From Haliotis asinina (Eukaryota; Mollusca; Gastropoda; Lepetellida; Haliotidae), in NCBI RefSeq assembly GCF_037392515.1, contig NC_090290.1, forward strand, positions 31,083,753 through 31,147,752: a stretch of DNA of 64,000 nt. Direction: 5' to 3'. The notes below the pieces were generated by a model that was given only the letters and a program-made list of their open reading frames with translations, had not been told where the DNA came from and made no database searches. Below, in pieces: positions 58,401-61,133 of this stretch; positions within the stretch are counted from its first letter, which is position 1, and each line of letters starts with the position of its first letter. Both the position numbers and the translations under genes were made by a program.

Positions 58401-61133
58401 TTCCTAATATGTTATCGTCCAAACACTATTATGGCAAGAATAGGTGTTGTTTTGTCCAGATAGATAAAGACCTCACTTGGACGTCAACCCTTTATTGCCG
58501 ACTTCCATTTTGCTAATGATTTAAATATGATCACCTCAGATCATTCAATGGAACCGTAGAGGATTGTCACCATAGAGGATAAGACTGACACTGATATTTC
58601 AAAATATCTGAATTAACTCCAGGAAATTACGAGATTCCTGTCACAGTTAATGGCATCATCTGGGCTTTCTTGACCCCCGTGACAAGTCAGAACTTACACC
58701 AACCCAGGGCCTAGATTTTCAAAGCTCTGTTAGTGCCAAGATAGTTATAACTTACTACTGTCTTAGCCCTGAGACACCTTTTCAGTGGATGATCATTTCA
58801 ACAATTTAGTCCAGACGATCAACAAGACATTTCCCCAGCCTCTAATGGTAGATGCTGCCCCATTGCCGGCATACCATAGTGGTGGATAATCAAAGATCAC
58901 TTGATAATGTCACCAGTTATACATCCTCCTGCATACTTCCCCAGTATCTTCCCCAGTGCTTCAGACTTGGGTTGATCAGTTCAAATATTCTATCACTGCC
59001 ATATACTGGACATTGTTACCTTTCATATCCATTTCTGGAAAAATGAAGTCAGTGTTTATCCACTATTGATCTGGAAACTTCTACTTCTCAGTTCCTTAAT
59101 TATGAAAGCCTTCAGGATAAATCCAGTAACAAGAGGAAACCAGGGACCCATTTCACCCGCCTAGTTATAAAGTATTGAAGTTACTCATCATATATCAGAG
59201 TCAGTCAATTACCTTGGGTCCTTTAGGCCATGGGAACTGCTATATTCCAGTCTGTTATCTCCAGTCAGAGACTTCTACTTGACAGCTACAGACCTTCATC
59301 TTCAGCAAAGGCAGTGGCCATTTATCTCTTCCAAGATTAAGTCTAATAGAGATATCACCATAACTCCAGTGCATGGCTGGTTGGAATCTACTTTGACCTT
59401 CAGCTGCTATTAAATTTAGCTCACAATATTATCTGCATTGTCTATCCATCCATCCATCAGCTTGGTCATTTGTTTCATCTGATTTGTTCTTTCATCACAC
59501 ATAGGGTAGTTTTGTAGTCACACTCGCTTAGATAAGGGTAATGCTATTTTTCAGGGTATTATCATTTGCAGAAGCCCAAGGTCTTTCATTGTCAGGCAAT
59601 TGAAAGACTGAGGGCTCCTGCAAATAATGATGCCCTGAAAATTAGCGTTACCGTTATTATAAGGAATATGAATAGTATTTTTAATGAAATAAAAAAAAAC
59701 CCACTGGCATCAGTTTAGAAGACATTACTGTTAAGAGCAAACAACTGAGGTCACTAACACACTTTTTACAAATATAGACACTTCACACGTCCAACCTTGA
59801 CCTTTACCCATACTATCAACCACCATAGTTTTCAGTGCTCAACAACGTTAAACTTCCATTGTTTCATTGCTCTGTGTTGTAATTTATGGAACAATTGTTG
59901 TGGTTGGCACAGGCAAGAAAGTGCATAATGGCACAGTTACATGTCATGAATTTGAGCCAGATATATTGTCAATACTGAACCCGAATTTGAATGAGCCATA
60001 GGTGATTGAACTTCAACAGCTGAGCTCTTTATGATGTCACCTAACAATGGGCTTGATAATGGCCCATCTGCAAGAATTTTGCGGGAATTATCAAGTTACA
60101 GTGGCCCACTCATATCTGATAATGTGTGGGCATTTTAATGATAATTCTATCCGTTTTATCTGTAATATATGATAAACAAAATTTATTCCTGTGTCCATCA
60201 CACTACGTGTGACATTTTGTACTTTACCCCGTACCAGATATTTGATATTGATATTCTGTCGTTCATAAAGTTTTGGGACACCCATGAAGGTCCCAGAAAA
60301 GAATAGACCTTCAGCAATCCAAGTTTGTCACGAGGTGACTAATGGAACTGGTTGGTCAGGCTCATTGACTTGGTTGACATGTCATCGGTTCCCAATTGCA
60401 CAGATCGATGCTCTCGTTATTGATCACTGGATTGTCTGGTCCAGACTTGATCATTTACAGACCGCCACCATATGGCTGGAATATTGCCGAGTGCAACATG
60501 AAACTAAACTCACTCACTCACTCACTCACTCATAAAGTTTTGGGTGCCAAACTAAAGGGAAATCCTGATATATCCTCCAGAAATACATCTCAGCTGAATT
60601 CCATGTCATTAGCATATGTCAAGCATATGCCAAAACATCTTAGTTTGTGGCACAAAAGTGAATATCTGTACATGCTTGATACTGCAACTTAATAATCTAG
60701 ACGCAAGTTAATGTATTGTGCCGGGTTATAGCTCAAGTGCTACCGGACAAGGGTGCTGTTATTTAGCACAAAATTTGACATTCTCTCCTTTTTTCAATCG
60801 ATTTGCATAATGGGTAAAATACTAATTGTATGAAATTTTGATCTTGCCAATTTCTGTATCCAAATGTTGTTACCATCAGTGCCATGTGGATTGTGGAATC
60901 ATGTTCACTTGCATAACTCTGCTTTTCTGCAGGTATACTTGATGAGCTGTCCAACCAGCATGAGGAAGCCTCTGGCCTGTGCTACACTCGGGAGTATCTG
61001 CCTATGTCAACTGTATCTGTGGGAACATAGAACTAGTATGCAAATGCTGTTTCATGTCACTGTGGGCTGTGCAGCCACTTTTACTATATTCACCAGACAG
61101 ATTCAAGAGAAATTGCCTCAGTATAATCTATGA
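16241..61133 (+). CDS. SEC22A: SEC22A/SEC22C-type vesicle trafficking protein, six exons
   Basis: Six exons (16241-16425, 39218-39384, 49213-49389, 57199-57323, 58243-58311, 60933-61133) join with matching phases and GT-AG borders into 307 residues, the length I recall for vertebrate SEC22A. Residues 1 to about 118 form a longin domain with TRDGLPLCGTTDM, FLVLCESSYP, AFSFLDEIQKEF and RPYAYIKF. Next come KARYNNPRSLRTRLDLSAL and a C-terminal region of about four hydrophobic spans (about 187-205, 224-245, 257-274, 282-298). Unlike SEC22B there is no SNARE helix. By family knowledge it is an ER membrane protein linked to ER-Golgi transport. I cannot separate the SEC22A and SEC22C orthologues. Introns of 22.8, 9.8, 7.8, 0.9 and 2.6 kb are packed with mobile elements. 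Confidence 0.93.
16426..18636. other. SEC22 intron 1, left part: no gene recognised
   Basis: AT-rich intron. At about 16548-16575 a tRNA-like A-box (GTGGTTTAGTGGTTAC) stands without a clear B-box, perhaps a SINE head remnant. The remaining short open frames show no family motifs. Confidence 0.5.
18637..19407. mobile_element. 771-bp foldback transposon with about 325-bp inverted arms
   Basis: Arms of about 325 bp (18637-18962 and 19093-19407) are near-perfect reverse complements around a loop of about 130 bp. Both ends read CAGGCCCCCCTAAGTAATTG inward, and the insertion is flanked by GAATT on each side (18632-18636, 19408-19412), a 5-bp target duplication. No transposase is present; open frames in the arms mirror each other and are not genes. 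The CAGG ends hint at a hAT-related enzyme, but most hAT elements make 8-bp duplications, so the class is uncertain. Confidence 0.85.
19408..21869. other. SEC22 intron 1: no gene recognised
   Basis: No coding family, RNA gene or bounded repeat was identified. GGACAAGTA/ACTTGTCC-type motifs around 21.28-21.63 kb suggest an old inverted-repeat element whose ends I could not fix. Confidence 0.4.
21870..22022 (+). mobile_element. tRNA-derived SINE
   Basis: CTCAAGTGGTTAGAGC (A-box) and AGGTTCAATTCC (B-box) are spaced as in a tRNA. A tail follows with GATATTGCTGGAGTATTGC and AAACCAAACTCAC, like the end of other SINEs in this window (49.1, 55.2 and 60.5 kb). Confidence 0.75.
22023..23234. other. 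SEC22 intron 1: no gene recognised
   Basis: Nothing could be assigned to a family. Possible intron filler or old repeats. Confidence 0.35.
23235..24512 (-). mobile_element. LINE relic, C-terminal endonuclease-like region (copy 1, left of the gypsy insertion)
   Basis: Minus-strand sequence matches the better-kept copy at 37.0-37.5 kb, encoding the end of a non-LTR retrotransposon polyprotein with a KPDLVLFDKA...IIYIIEFSVP block, as in restriction-like endonuclease LINEs. It is broken twice: by a MITE (23731-24446) and at 24512 by the gypsy LTR retrotransposon, continuing at 36934. It is a relic with no open frame. Confidence 0.65.
23731..24446. mobile_element. 716-bp MITE with TA target duplication
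   Basis: The ends are CTGTATACCAGGAAATTTCAA and GAAAATTTCCAGGTATACAG, imperfect inverted repeats, flanked by TA at 23729-23730 and 24447-24448. The related uninterrupted copy at 37.3 kb reads GGCCTATTCCAG, which shows the empty site and confirms the TA duplication. No transposase. The start CTGTA resembles the MITE at 5923. Confidence 0.88.
24513..26600 (+). repeat. 5' LTR of gypsy element (2,088 bp)
   Basis: Direct repeat of 34850-36937 at offset 10,337; the two differences located are 24824 C/35161 T and 26399 G/36736 A. It contains two copies of a 56-bp repeat (24717-24772 and 26357-26412) that bracket about 1.6 kb. Candidate TATA-like runs lie near 26205-26265, but I could not place the transcription start. 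Confidence 0.95.
26602..26619 (+). promoter_or_regulatory. Primer binding site, tRNA-Lys type
   Basis: TGGCGCCCAACGTGGGGC lies one base after the LTR end. It matches the 18-nt primer site I recall for retroelements primed by tRNA-Lys1,2, where minus-strand DNA synthesis starts. Confidence 0.88.
26776..28302 (+). CDS. gag: Gag of gypsy element, PNMA-like
   Basis: 508 codons from ATG 26776 (A at -3) to TAA 28300-28302. Residues about 1-120 resemble the N-terminal domain of PNMA proteins. About 205-400 is a capsid-like region with LKTFSGTRPIKAGEVSFEEW, KRQRLLGSLQSPAFDMA and SEYLIRLELELQKVL, spaced as in PNMA proteins, themselves domesticated gypsy gags. A CCHC zinc knuckle (CHNCGDYNHQRQEC) lies near residue 460 and a basic tail follows. 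It should assemble the particle and bind element RNA. Pol overlaps its last 150 bases in the -1 frame. The PNMA comparison rests on remembered motif spacing, not a search. Confidence 0.9.
   Translation: MSSLTNAELVETMLSMKIDPKRSIGIIGLPEGTKAESVGDELSPCYGKVRVLQVLDSIYQLHLVEFTSPQVPLKLGDSILIREEEYRIMKGNLAQEESPLEDVVARAVDQALDKKTILMMEVMKTQMLEQFQLLLKQLPSATTSMGSRQPDPLTASPVLAANKVTAAHSEPPAASNSNAASSGAGVVGSGSTVRPDPQQVLVNWDRPSSSFFRLKTFSGTRPIKAGEVSFEEWAKQAKIMTEDNALSETGKRQRLLGSLQSPAFDMALGIGEDKTAVELVTYLGKLYLGYNDGMTTLKEFFAMTPRPVERPSEYLIRLELELQKVLAHGGVRREDANSTRLHQFRSTNRNQSVYGLLNLKFPKGSSPDLPDLIDAVKEVEMDDAMFTASKVRSHVQNASPALGSSEYESLKGELKALQSMMSKSCITSDSKTSNVPTSNPRDTRVKGGRRNKVWRFCHNCGDYNHQRQECQNPANPALVWERMKARDDERHKRSSRKGDLNSTGPLKQ
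28152..33320 (+). CDS. pol: Pol of gypsy element: protease, reverse transcriptase, RNase H, integrase
   Basis: An open frame of 1,722 codons, translated in practice from the frameshift near 28278. Domains, numbered from 28152: aspartic protease LLDSGSQVT (D196); reverse transcriptase with LRLCVDYRKLN, FTQLDVKSAFYAV and VVYMDDLIV (YMDD 662-665); RNase H from LHTDASGTGLG (D834) to VVTDNN; integrase zinc finger (H1150, H1153, then CxxC in CANCERC); integrase core D1218, D1277, E1313, the last two separated by 35 residues. A C-terminal basic module with GDRVLVRN follows, then an acidic, proline-rich tail. RT-RH before IN is the Ty3/gypsy order. No chromodomain was seen. All catalytic residues appear present, so the enzyme may be active. 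Confidence 0.96.
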   Translation: MWGLQSSETGMPESSEPCFGLGTNEGQGRRETQTLIQKGGFKLHRASETVKGPEAQMTPTRPKTSNDHKRLVGPVCLRQNCKVELLPEKTMELRGKNISPYLGEVELQKPEPHQLPAKLDIISTGVDNSGGVIIKIHNRGKKIITIGSDQVLARCYTRVKSDLQSETSHDLIGSLVGPACESRLRVERKPCTGLLDSGSQVTTICRSFYKKHLSHLPVESLKDIPLKVDGAGGQPVPYDGFIRLAMSLPKEVAGTNEEVHTIALVCPDTPFSSEIPIVVGTNTFRRIAEKCQKRRHQPYLCTLPIRSEVAHIFSSIVSDPSGRLGTVRLTGRKIINIPAGQTMEINGIARKVNIPTTAQTVLIQEGINHQQLYGDSLQVMNAVVSVTGSSPRIKVLVHNVSPCDVTISPRKALADLYLPHDVTPLDWVYNSLKKGDTAKSPVHCNAIQMSTEKSPPELNFDFGDSPLPKEDKQRIIRRLQAMRDVFSTHDYDIGKTEQATHAIRLTDDSPFRERARPIRPQDFEDCRRHIQQSIDADIIQPSSSPFASPIVLIRKKSGKLRLCVDYRKLNSRTIRDSYPIPKVEDLFAALHGSAWFTQLDVKSAFYAVPMDEESAKYTAFVCPFGLFEYKRMSMGLVNSPLTFQRLMDRCVGDMNLKELVVYMDDLIVFAEDIPTHEDRLFQTLARLRKFGLKLDPEKCKFFQTTVTHLGHVCSKEGISPDPNKIKAVREWSVPTNIGELKSFLGFAGYYRRFVEGFSRLCKPLNALTAGYTPRKTMLKLGRIPGKNNITLKTPFGDKWTGECQTAFEKIKEKLTTPPVLGYADLSAPFELHTDASGTGLGAVLYQQQDGSLKVIAYASRGLSKSEANYPAHKREFLALKWAVTDKFHDYLYGTEFTVVTDNNPLTYVLKSAKVDAMGYRWLAALAAYNFNIKYRPGAQMTDADALSRMPQEAQEEDLEFKQDTERIDWLIARSTPLDAPEPGVVECSSCSIRAILQCHGIYTNSEGRKQGSLKEITRQEKKCMAYSQNVTVSSTEEPALVEALSCCKKAVPDSLAEPPTVLDRAESTVDWKKAQGLDPEISQIISVIKSKQGPCRTETSKTHPDMHVYLREFEKLIIKDNILYRMVTDSKGIERQQLVIPKQYRKEAIHGVHDQVGHPCSNSTLSLARQRFFWPFMATSIQTYCANCERCIRRKARKETAPLEAILPSVPLELVCIDYLSIEPDKGGFENVLVITDHFTKYAMAIPTKDQKATTVAKALWENLICHYGYPQHLLSDQGRDFESRVIKKLCDMAGIKKIRTSPYNPRCNGVTERMNRTLLDMLGTLNLSQKKDWRKYVGPLAHAYNCIVHDTTGYSPYYLMFGRHARLPVDMVFGTDPDRRTSKGPQQYVKDLRDRLQFAFQVARENAQKSAIRNKGYYDRKAHAAALEPGDRVLVRNIGVKGKHKIADRWKSGVFIVERQQSELPVYVVRPENGDGPSKTYHRNLLLPVGSLPLDMDEPDKNQRQRRPVTRSRARDQPPEDIVESSEDELHAVNVWYPQSETIKAAPTSSLNPEAQPFEPQEPTVPYTKPIEDEVPASQTVPCAQNEVTTAEPLPRETTAVEAEAAPSQSMEREGSREPDHREDGLPEDPENEETSFIIPCDLVESSAGEPNLPVTSVNTVEVTPTSSPVAADEPLQSLPSEETVTTTQAEPPRRSQRQRRSTRFFSWDPWAKKYSQVIHV
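28272..28337 (+). promoter_or_regulatory. -1 ribosomal frameshift signal between gag and pol
   Basis: The heptamer TTTAAAC (28272-28278) is in the X XXY YYZ register of the gag frame (gaT TTA AAC). After a 6-nt spacer a perfect 9-bp stem follows: GGGCCTCTG (28285-28293) pairs with CAGAGGCCC (28309-28317), the gag stop lying in its 15-nt loop. Loop bases GGGAC (28304-28308) could pair with GTCCC (28333-28337) to form an H-type pseudoknot. The -1 shift leads exactly into the pol frame. Site, spacer and stem are seen directly; function is inferred. Confidence 0.88.
33321..33487 (+). promoter_or_regulatory. Leader of third ORF with strong splice acceptor
   Basis: Between pol and the third ORF is a long pyrimidine-rich run ending TGTGTTTTCAG, its AG at 33470-33471, 16 bases before ATG 33488. 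This is the layout expected for a spliced subgenomic mRNA, as in retroviral env expression. A candidate donor AG/GTAAGA lies in the LTR at 24769-24776. Splicing itself is inferred. Confidence 0.6.
33488..34741 (+). CDS. Third ORF of gypsy element: SGNH/GDSL-hydrolase-like protein
   Basis: 417 residues from ATG 33488 to the stop at 34739-34741. Residues about 5-45 (RELEIVRRERDLFRMQRDQA) look like a coiled coil; 46-100 is Ser/Pro-rich. Residues about 165-340 carry the four SGNH blocks: LIVSDSVLR (Ser173, with Ser171 in place of the usual Gly), CFGGMA (Gly194), CVGLNN (Asn225) and DTVHPT (Asp322, His325). The tail is acidic, then basic (VKRRRF). No signal peptide or membrane span is visible, so it is not a typical envelope despite its position. 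SGNH esterases hydrolyse ester bonds; related domains occur in the first ORF of some CR1/L2 LINEs. Its role here is unknown. The intact frame argues for selection or recent arrival. Confidence 0.85.
   Translation: MEASPSFLRELEIVRRERDLFRMQRDQARASLKMTEDLLSDVMASLNRSSAPDSSRSPRELPSNSGTVESGRMTSAPREDKPQNTGPLSSGPRVDPEMELLFKGRVRPSKRMRIVSTAHQDIGSLMRLGKEVGLDPELLIMDPTDERPRRAEQRGWLKVQLPQTSPLLIVSDSVLRMMDPDFHPGIKADIRCFGGMATQDLIPILFKAAVEGVKVDKLVLCVGLNNILGDRSSTEAIRQDVQKIIALAQRLTSSLIMTTVYEAGWRRHCKAKHKKSAIDEKRLKFNWDLMCLATQHKFSVLDMTKIFLDRKGGKSPGWYLKDTVHPTVNGIIATEICLSQLLCGYPVTQPEISDPRLYHHRSDSEMDTEINRRKELCQHHLPATLGQGTGASLRITVDNSDSEREEPDTWDVKRRRF
34836..34849 (+). promoter_or_regulatory. Polypurine tract
   Basis: AAAGGGGGGGAGAG sits immediately before the 3' LTR, where plus-strand DNA synthesis is primed. 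Confidence 0.92.
34850..36937 (+). repeat. 3' LTR of gypsy element (2,088 bp)
   Basis: Matches the 5' LTR base for base apart from two substitutions. It carries the same internal 56-bp repeats (35054-35109, 36694-36749). It is followed by CATG and the continuation of the interrupted LINE relic. Confidence 0.95.
36938..37531 (-). pseudogene. LINE relic, C-terminal restriction-like endonuclease region (tandem copies)
   Basis: A minus-strand frame (37531-37016) encodes NKPDLVLFDKANEIIYIIEF, then SVPFDSNVIGKIQEKHDKY and VVRLPIVLGALG. This resembles the C-terminal region of R2/R4/NeSL-type non-LTR elements, where PD and acidic residues form a restriction-like nuclease. Bases 36938-37025 repeat the segment at about 37415-37500, so this 3' region occurs twice in tandem; the other copy continues to the left of the gypsy element. 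There is no complete polyprotein. Confidence 0.68.
37532..38236 (-). pseudogene. LINE relic, region between reverse transcriptase and endonuclease
   Basis: Broken minus-strand frames (for example 38005-37739) lie between the RT and endonuclease remnants and probably belong to the same element; I recognise no domain in them. Confidence 0.4.
38237..38785 (-). pseudogene. LINE reverse transcriptase fragment
   Basis: 182 codons on the minus strand contain IPIRRGILQTDSFSPLHFCL, HLLYLDDIELIAKGD (YLDD catalytic box) and FSKDIGMTFGLDKCNTLHLK, all standard non-LTR reverse transcriptase blocks. The N-terminal fingers are missing and the frame ends before the thumb, so it is a fragment. With the endonuclease-like pieces downstream it defines a LINE with a C-terminal nuclease, transcribed opposite to SEC22. 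Confidence 0.82.
39218..39384 (+). CDS. SEC22A: SEC22 exon 2 (longin domain)
   Basis: A T-rich acceptor (GGTACATTTCAG) precedes 39218 and donor GTGAGT follows 39384. It encodes FISAVGLTFLVLCESSYP through AYIKF and leaves one base (G) for an Asp codon completed by exon 3. Confidence 0.93.
39479..39974. mobile_element. Foldback element with about 100-bp inverted arms
   Basis: The left arm (about 39479-39590) and right arm (about 39868-39974) are imperfect reverse complements, sharing GGATTCCACC, CCAGGGTATA, ACATCTACAGCTCAGCC and the inner TTATTACCTCCCTT. They lie in SEC22 intron 2 just past exon 2. No coding capacity; target duplication not resolved. Confidence 0.65.
40686..40746. repeat. Perfect 28-bp inverted repeat with 5-nt loop
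   Basis: 40686-40713 and 40719-40746 are exact reverse complements (outer TGTGAAGATTGG, inner GTTAGTAACTGC) around CATAT. RNA from either strand would form a tight hairpin. Origin is unknown: possibilities are a template-switch inversion or an element end. Confidence 0.9.
40747..42839. other. Unassigned stretch, possibly 5' part of the second DIRS relic
   Basis: Several plus-strand open frames exist (for example 40719-41030, rich in charged residues), but none shows a motif I recognise. Segments near 41.40-41.48 and 41.64-41.71 kb share CATGGATC/CAGACATGGATCTA-like words, suggesting internal repeats. Being just upstream of DIRS RNase H, it may be a decayed gag/RT region. Confidence 0.35.
43062..45394 (-). 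mobile_element. Tc1/mariner-superfamily transposon relic with about 120-bp terminal inverted repeats
   Basis: The ends TAGTTTGGCATG and CATGCCAAACTA are flanked by TA (43060-43061, 45395-45396). Inverted repeats of about 120 bp are clear (CAAACTTTGCAAGTGGATG occurs near both ends). A minus-strand transposase is readable in pieces: IHLDETWVN (first acidic residue, about 44.65 kb), PTDKGERLIVLHAGC (44.58 kb) and LRLSPYHCDLNPIELI (44.12 kb, final E). Stops and frameshifts break it, so it is inactive. It inserted into the DIRS RNase H region. Confidence 0.85.
45932..46150 (-). mobile_element. CTCACTCA-tailed SINE, 5' truncated
   Basis: Reverse complement of the repeat at 55005-55275: tail GTGAGTGAGTGAG, then TTTACGCCGC and CAATATTCCAGCTATATGG. 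It stops before the 5' part of the family and lies within the second DIRS relic. Confidence 0.85.
47781..49130. other. SEC22 intron 2, right part: no gene recognised
   Basis: Short open frames on both strands near 48.0-48.7 kb have no recognisable domain. No bounded repeat could be defined. Confidence 0.35.
49135..49198 (+). mobile_element. SINE tail fragment
   Basis: GATATTGCTGGAATATTG followed by GTAAAACTAAACTCAC matches the shared SINE tail. It ends about 14 bp before SEC22 exon 3, next to the acceptor pyrimidine tract. Confidence 0.65.
49213..49389 (+). CDS. SEC22A: SEC22 exon 3
   Basis: Acceptor TTTGATTTCAG; donor GTAAAT after 49389. It encodes LNITKIKARYNNPRSL and IKILPPYVIHPDEF, the conserved linker after the longin domain, and leaves one base for an Ala codon. 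Confidence 0.93.
49390..50399. other. SEC22 intron 3, left part: no gene recognised
   Basis: AT-rich intron; nothing assigned. Confidence 0.35.
50551..50675 (+). repeat. 125-bp direct repeat, copy 1
   Basis: Same sequence as 51819-51943 (offset 1,268), starting TCACCAGCTACC and ending AAATGACAG. It comes from the Tc1 transposase region. Confidence 0.92.
51045..51233 (+). pseudogene. Merlin (IS1595/ISXO2-like) transposase fragment
   Basis: LNEMGYVHATVNHGKEFVN followed by NKTESTWRVVKASLPRYGT and KGLFDSS matches the C-terminal DDE region of Merlin transposases (TVNH and ES-W blocks). Only this C-terminal piece is present; it lies in the segment between the two 125-bp repeats. Upstream, CATATATAAAAG near 50790 resembles a TATA box. 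Inverted ends were not found. Confidence 0.78.
51819..51943 (+). repeat. 125-bp direct repeat, copy 2
   Basis: Second copy, in continuity with the rest of the Tc1 transposase. The two copies flank a 1,143-bp segment. Confidence 0.92.
52341..53714. other. SEC22 intron 3: no gene recognised
   Basis: No family motif or bounded repeat identified. Confidence 0.35.
53715..54010 (+). mobile_element. Diverged SINE body (same family as 3411-3935)
   Basis: GTGACCAGATGGTGGCCACA, TGTGGGTACAGCAAAGTGC, GGGAGTTGAGATT and GAGGGAAAAACAA align in order with the SINE in the tandem unit. The tRNA-like head is missing. Confidence 0.75.
54082..56201. mobile_element. TTAA-flanked DNA transposon, non-autonomous (about 2.1 kb)
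   Basis: The left end GGGGCACTGATGCAGAG follows TTAA (54078-54081); the right end CTCCGCATCAGTGCCCCT precedes TTAA (56202-56205). Inverted ends with TTAA duplication suggest piggyBac or Kolobok. No transposase is recognisable inside. A SINE (55005-55275) inserted into it later. Confidence 0.65.
55005..55275 (+). mobile_element. CTCACTCA-tailed SINE with 12-bp target duplication
   Basis: Flanked by ACATGTACATAT on both sides (54993-55004, 55276-55287). It contains GAAGGTCCCGGGGTAGAATA, GAGGCGACTAACGGGATCGG, GATCACTGGATTGTCTGGTC and a CTCACTCA tail. This is the repeat I associate with abalone genomes. The target duplication indicates target-primed retrotransposition. Confidence 0.92.
56270..57130 (+). 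pseudogene. LINE reverse transcriptase C-terminal relic
   Basis: Pieces in different frames: NENKAEIVVFENGGKLK, MNYGSEIWVF, DMERIRLKFCKQML, YGDLVEI, VPKEERVCVHF and IENEYHFISICPTY. These are standard thumb and tail blocks of non-LTR elements, ending in a C-x-H-x-C zinc-like region. Several frameshifts and stops. It ends just before SEC22 exon 4, in sense orientation. Confidence 0.75.
57199..57323 (+). CDS. SEC22A: SEC22 exon 4 (first membrane span)
   Basis: Acceptor TTTGTTTACAG; donor GTAAGT after 57323. It encodes YGWLSVGLNILCSLLNLTRG, a hydrophobic helix followed by Arg, and ends on a codon boundary. Confidence 0.92.
57590..57795 (+). mobile_element. Old, diverged copy of the CTCACTCA-tailed SINE
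   Basis: Matches the family loosely from GTAACCCATGCTTAC through TTGATCACTGCATTG, GTCCAGACTGGATGATTTAC and ATAAAACTAAACTGACTCAC. Located in SEC22 intron 4. Confidence 0.75.
58243..58311 (+). CDS. SEC22A: SEC22 exon 5 (second membrane span)
   Basis: A 69-bp exon of exactly 23 codons between acceptor TTTCATTTCAG and donor GTAAAT. It encodes FQYAIAFFLCFLFFGYQ, a membrane helix. Confidence 0.92.
58312..59534. other. SEC22 intron 5, left part: no gene recognised
   Basis: Nothing could be assigned. Confidence 0.35.
59535..59655. repeat. Imperfect long hairpin (arms about 56 bp)
   Basis: AGGGTAATGCTATTTTTCAG, then TATCATTTGCAG and GTCTTTCA, pair with TGAAAGAC, CTGCAAATAATGATG and CCCTGAAAATTAGCGTTACC around a short loop near 59591-59597. 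A small foldback MITE or a miRNA-like hairpin is possible; there is no evidence of expression. Confidence 0.7.
60278..60530 (+). mobile_element. CTCACTCA-tailed SINE with 14-bp target duplication
   Basis: Flanked by CATAAAGTTTTGGG at 60264-60277 and 60531-60544. Family body as at 55005, with a pure CTCA tail. In SEC22 intron 5, about 400 bp before the last exon. Confidence 0.92.
60933..61133 (+). CDS. SEC22A: SEC22 exon 6 (last two membrane spans and stop)
   Basis: Acceptor GCTTTTCTGCAG precedes 60933. It encodes 66 residues including ACATLGSICLCQLYLWEHR and MLFHVTVGCAATFTIFTRQ, and ends in YNL at TGA 61131-61133. No AATAAA was found close downstream, so the 3' UTR end is undefined. Confidence 0.93.
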   Translation, partial: VYLMSCPTSMRKPLACATLGSICLCQLYLWEHRTSMQMLFHVTVGCAATFTIFTRQIQEKLPQYNL

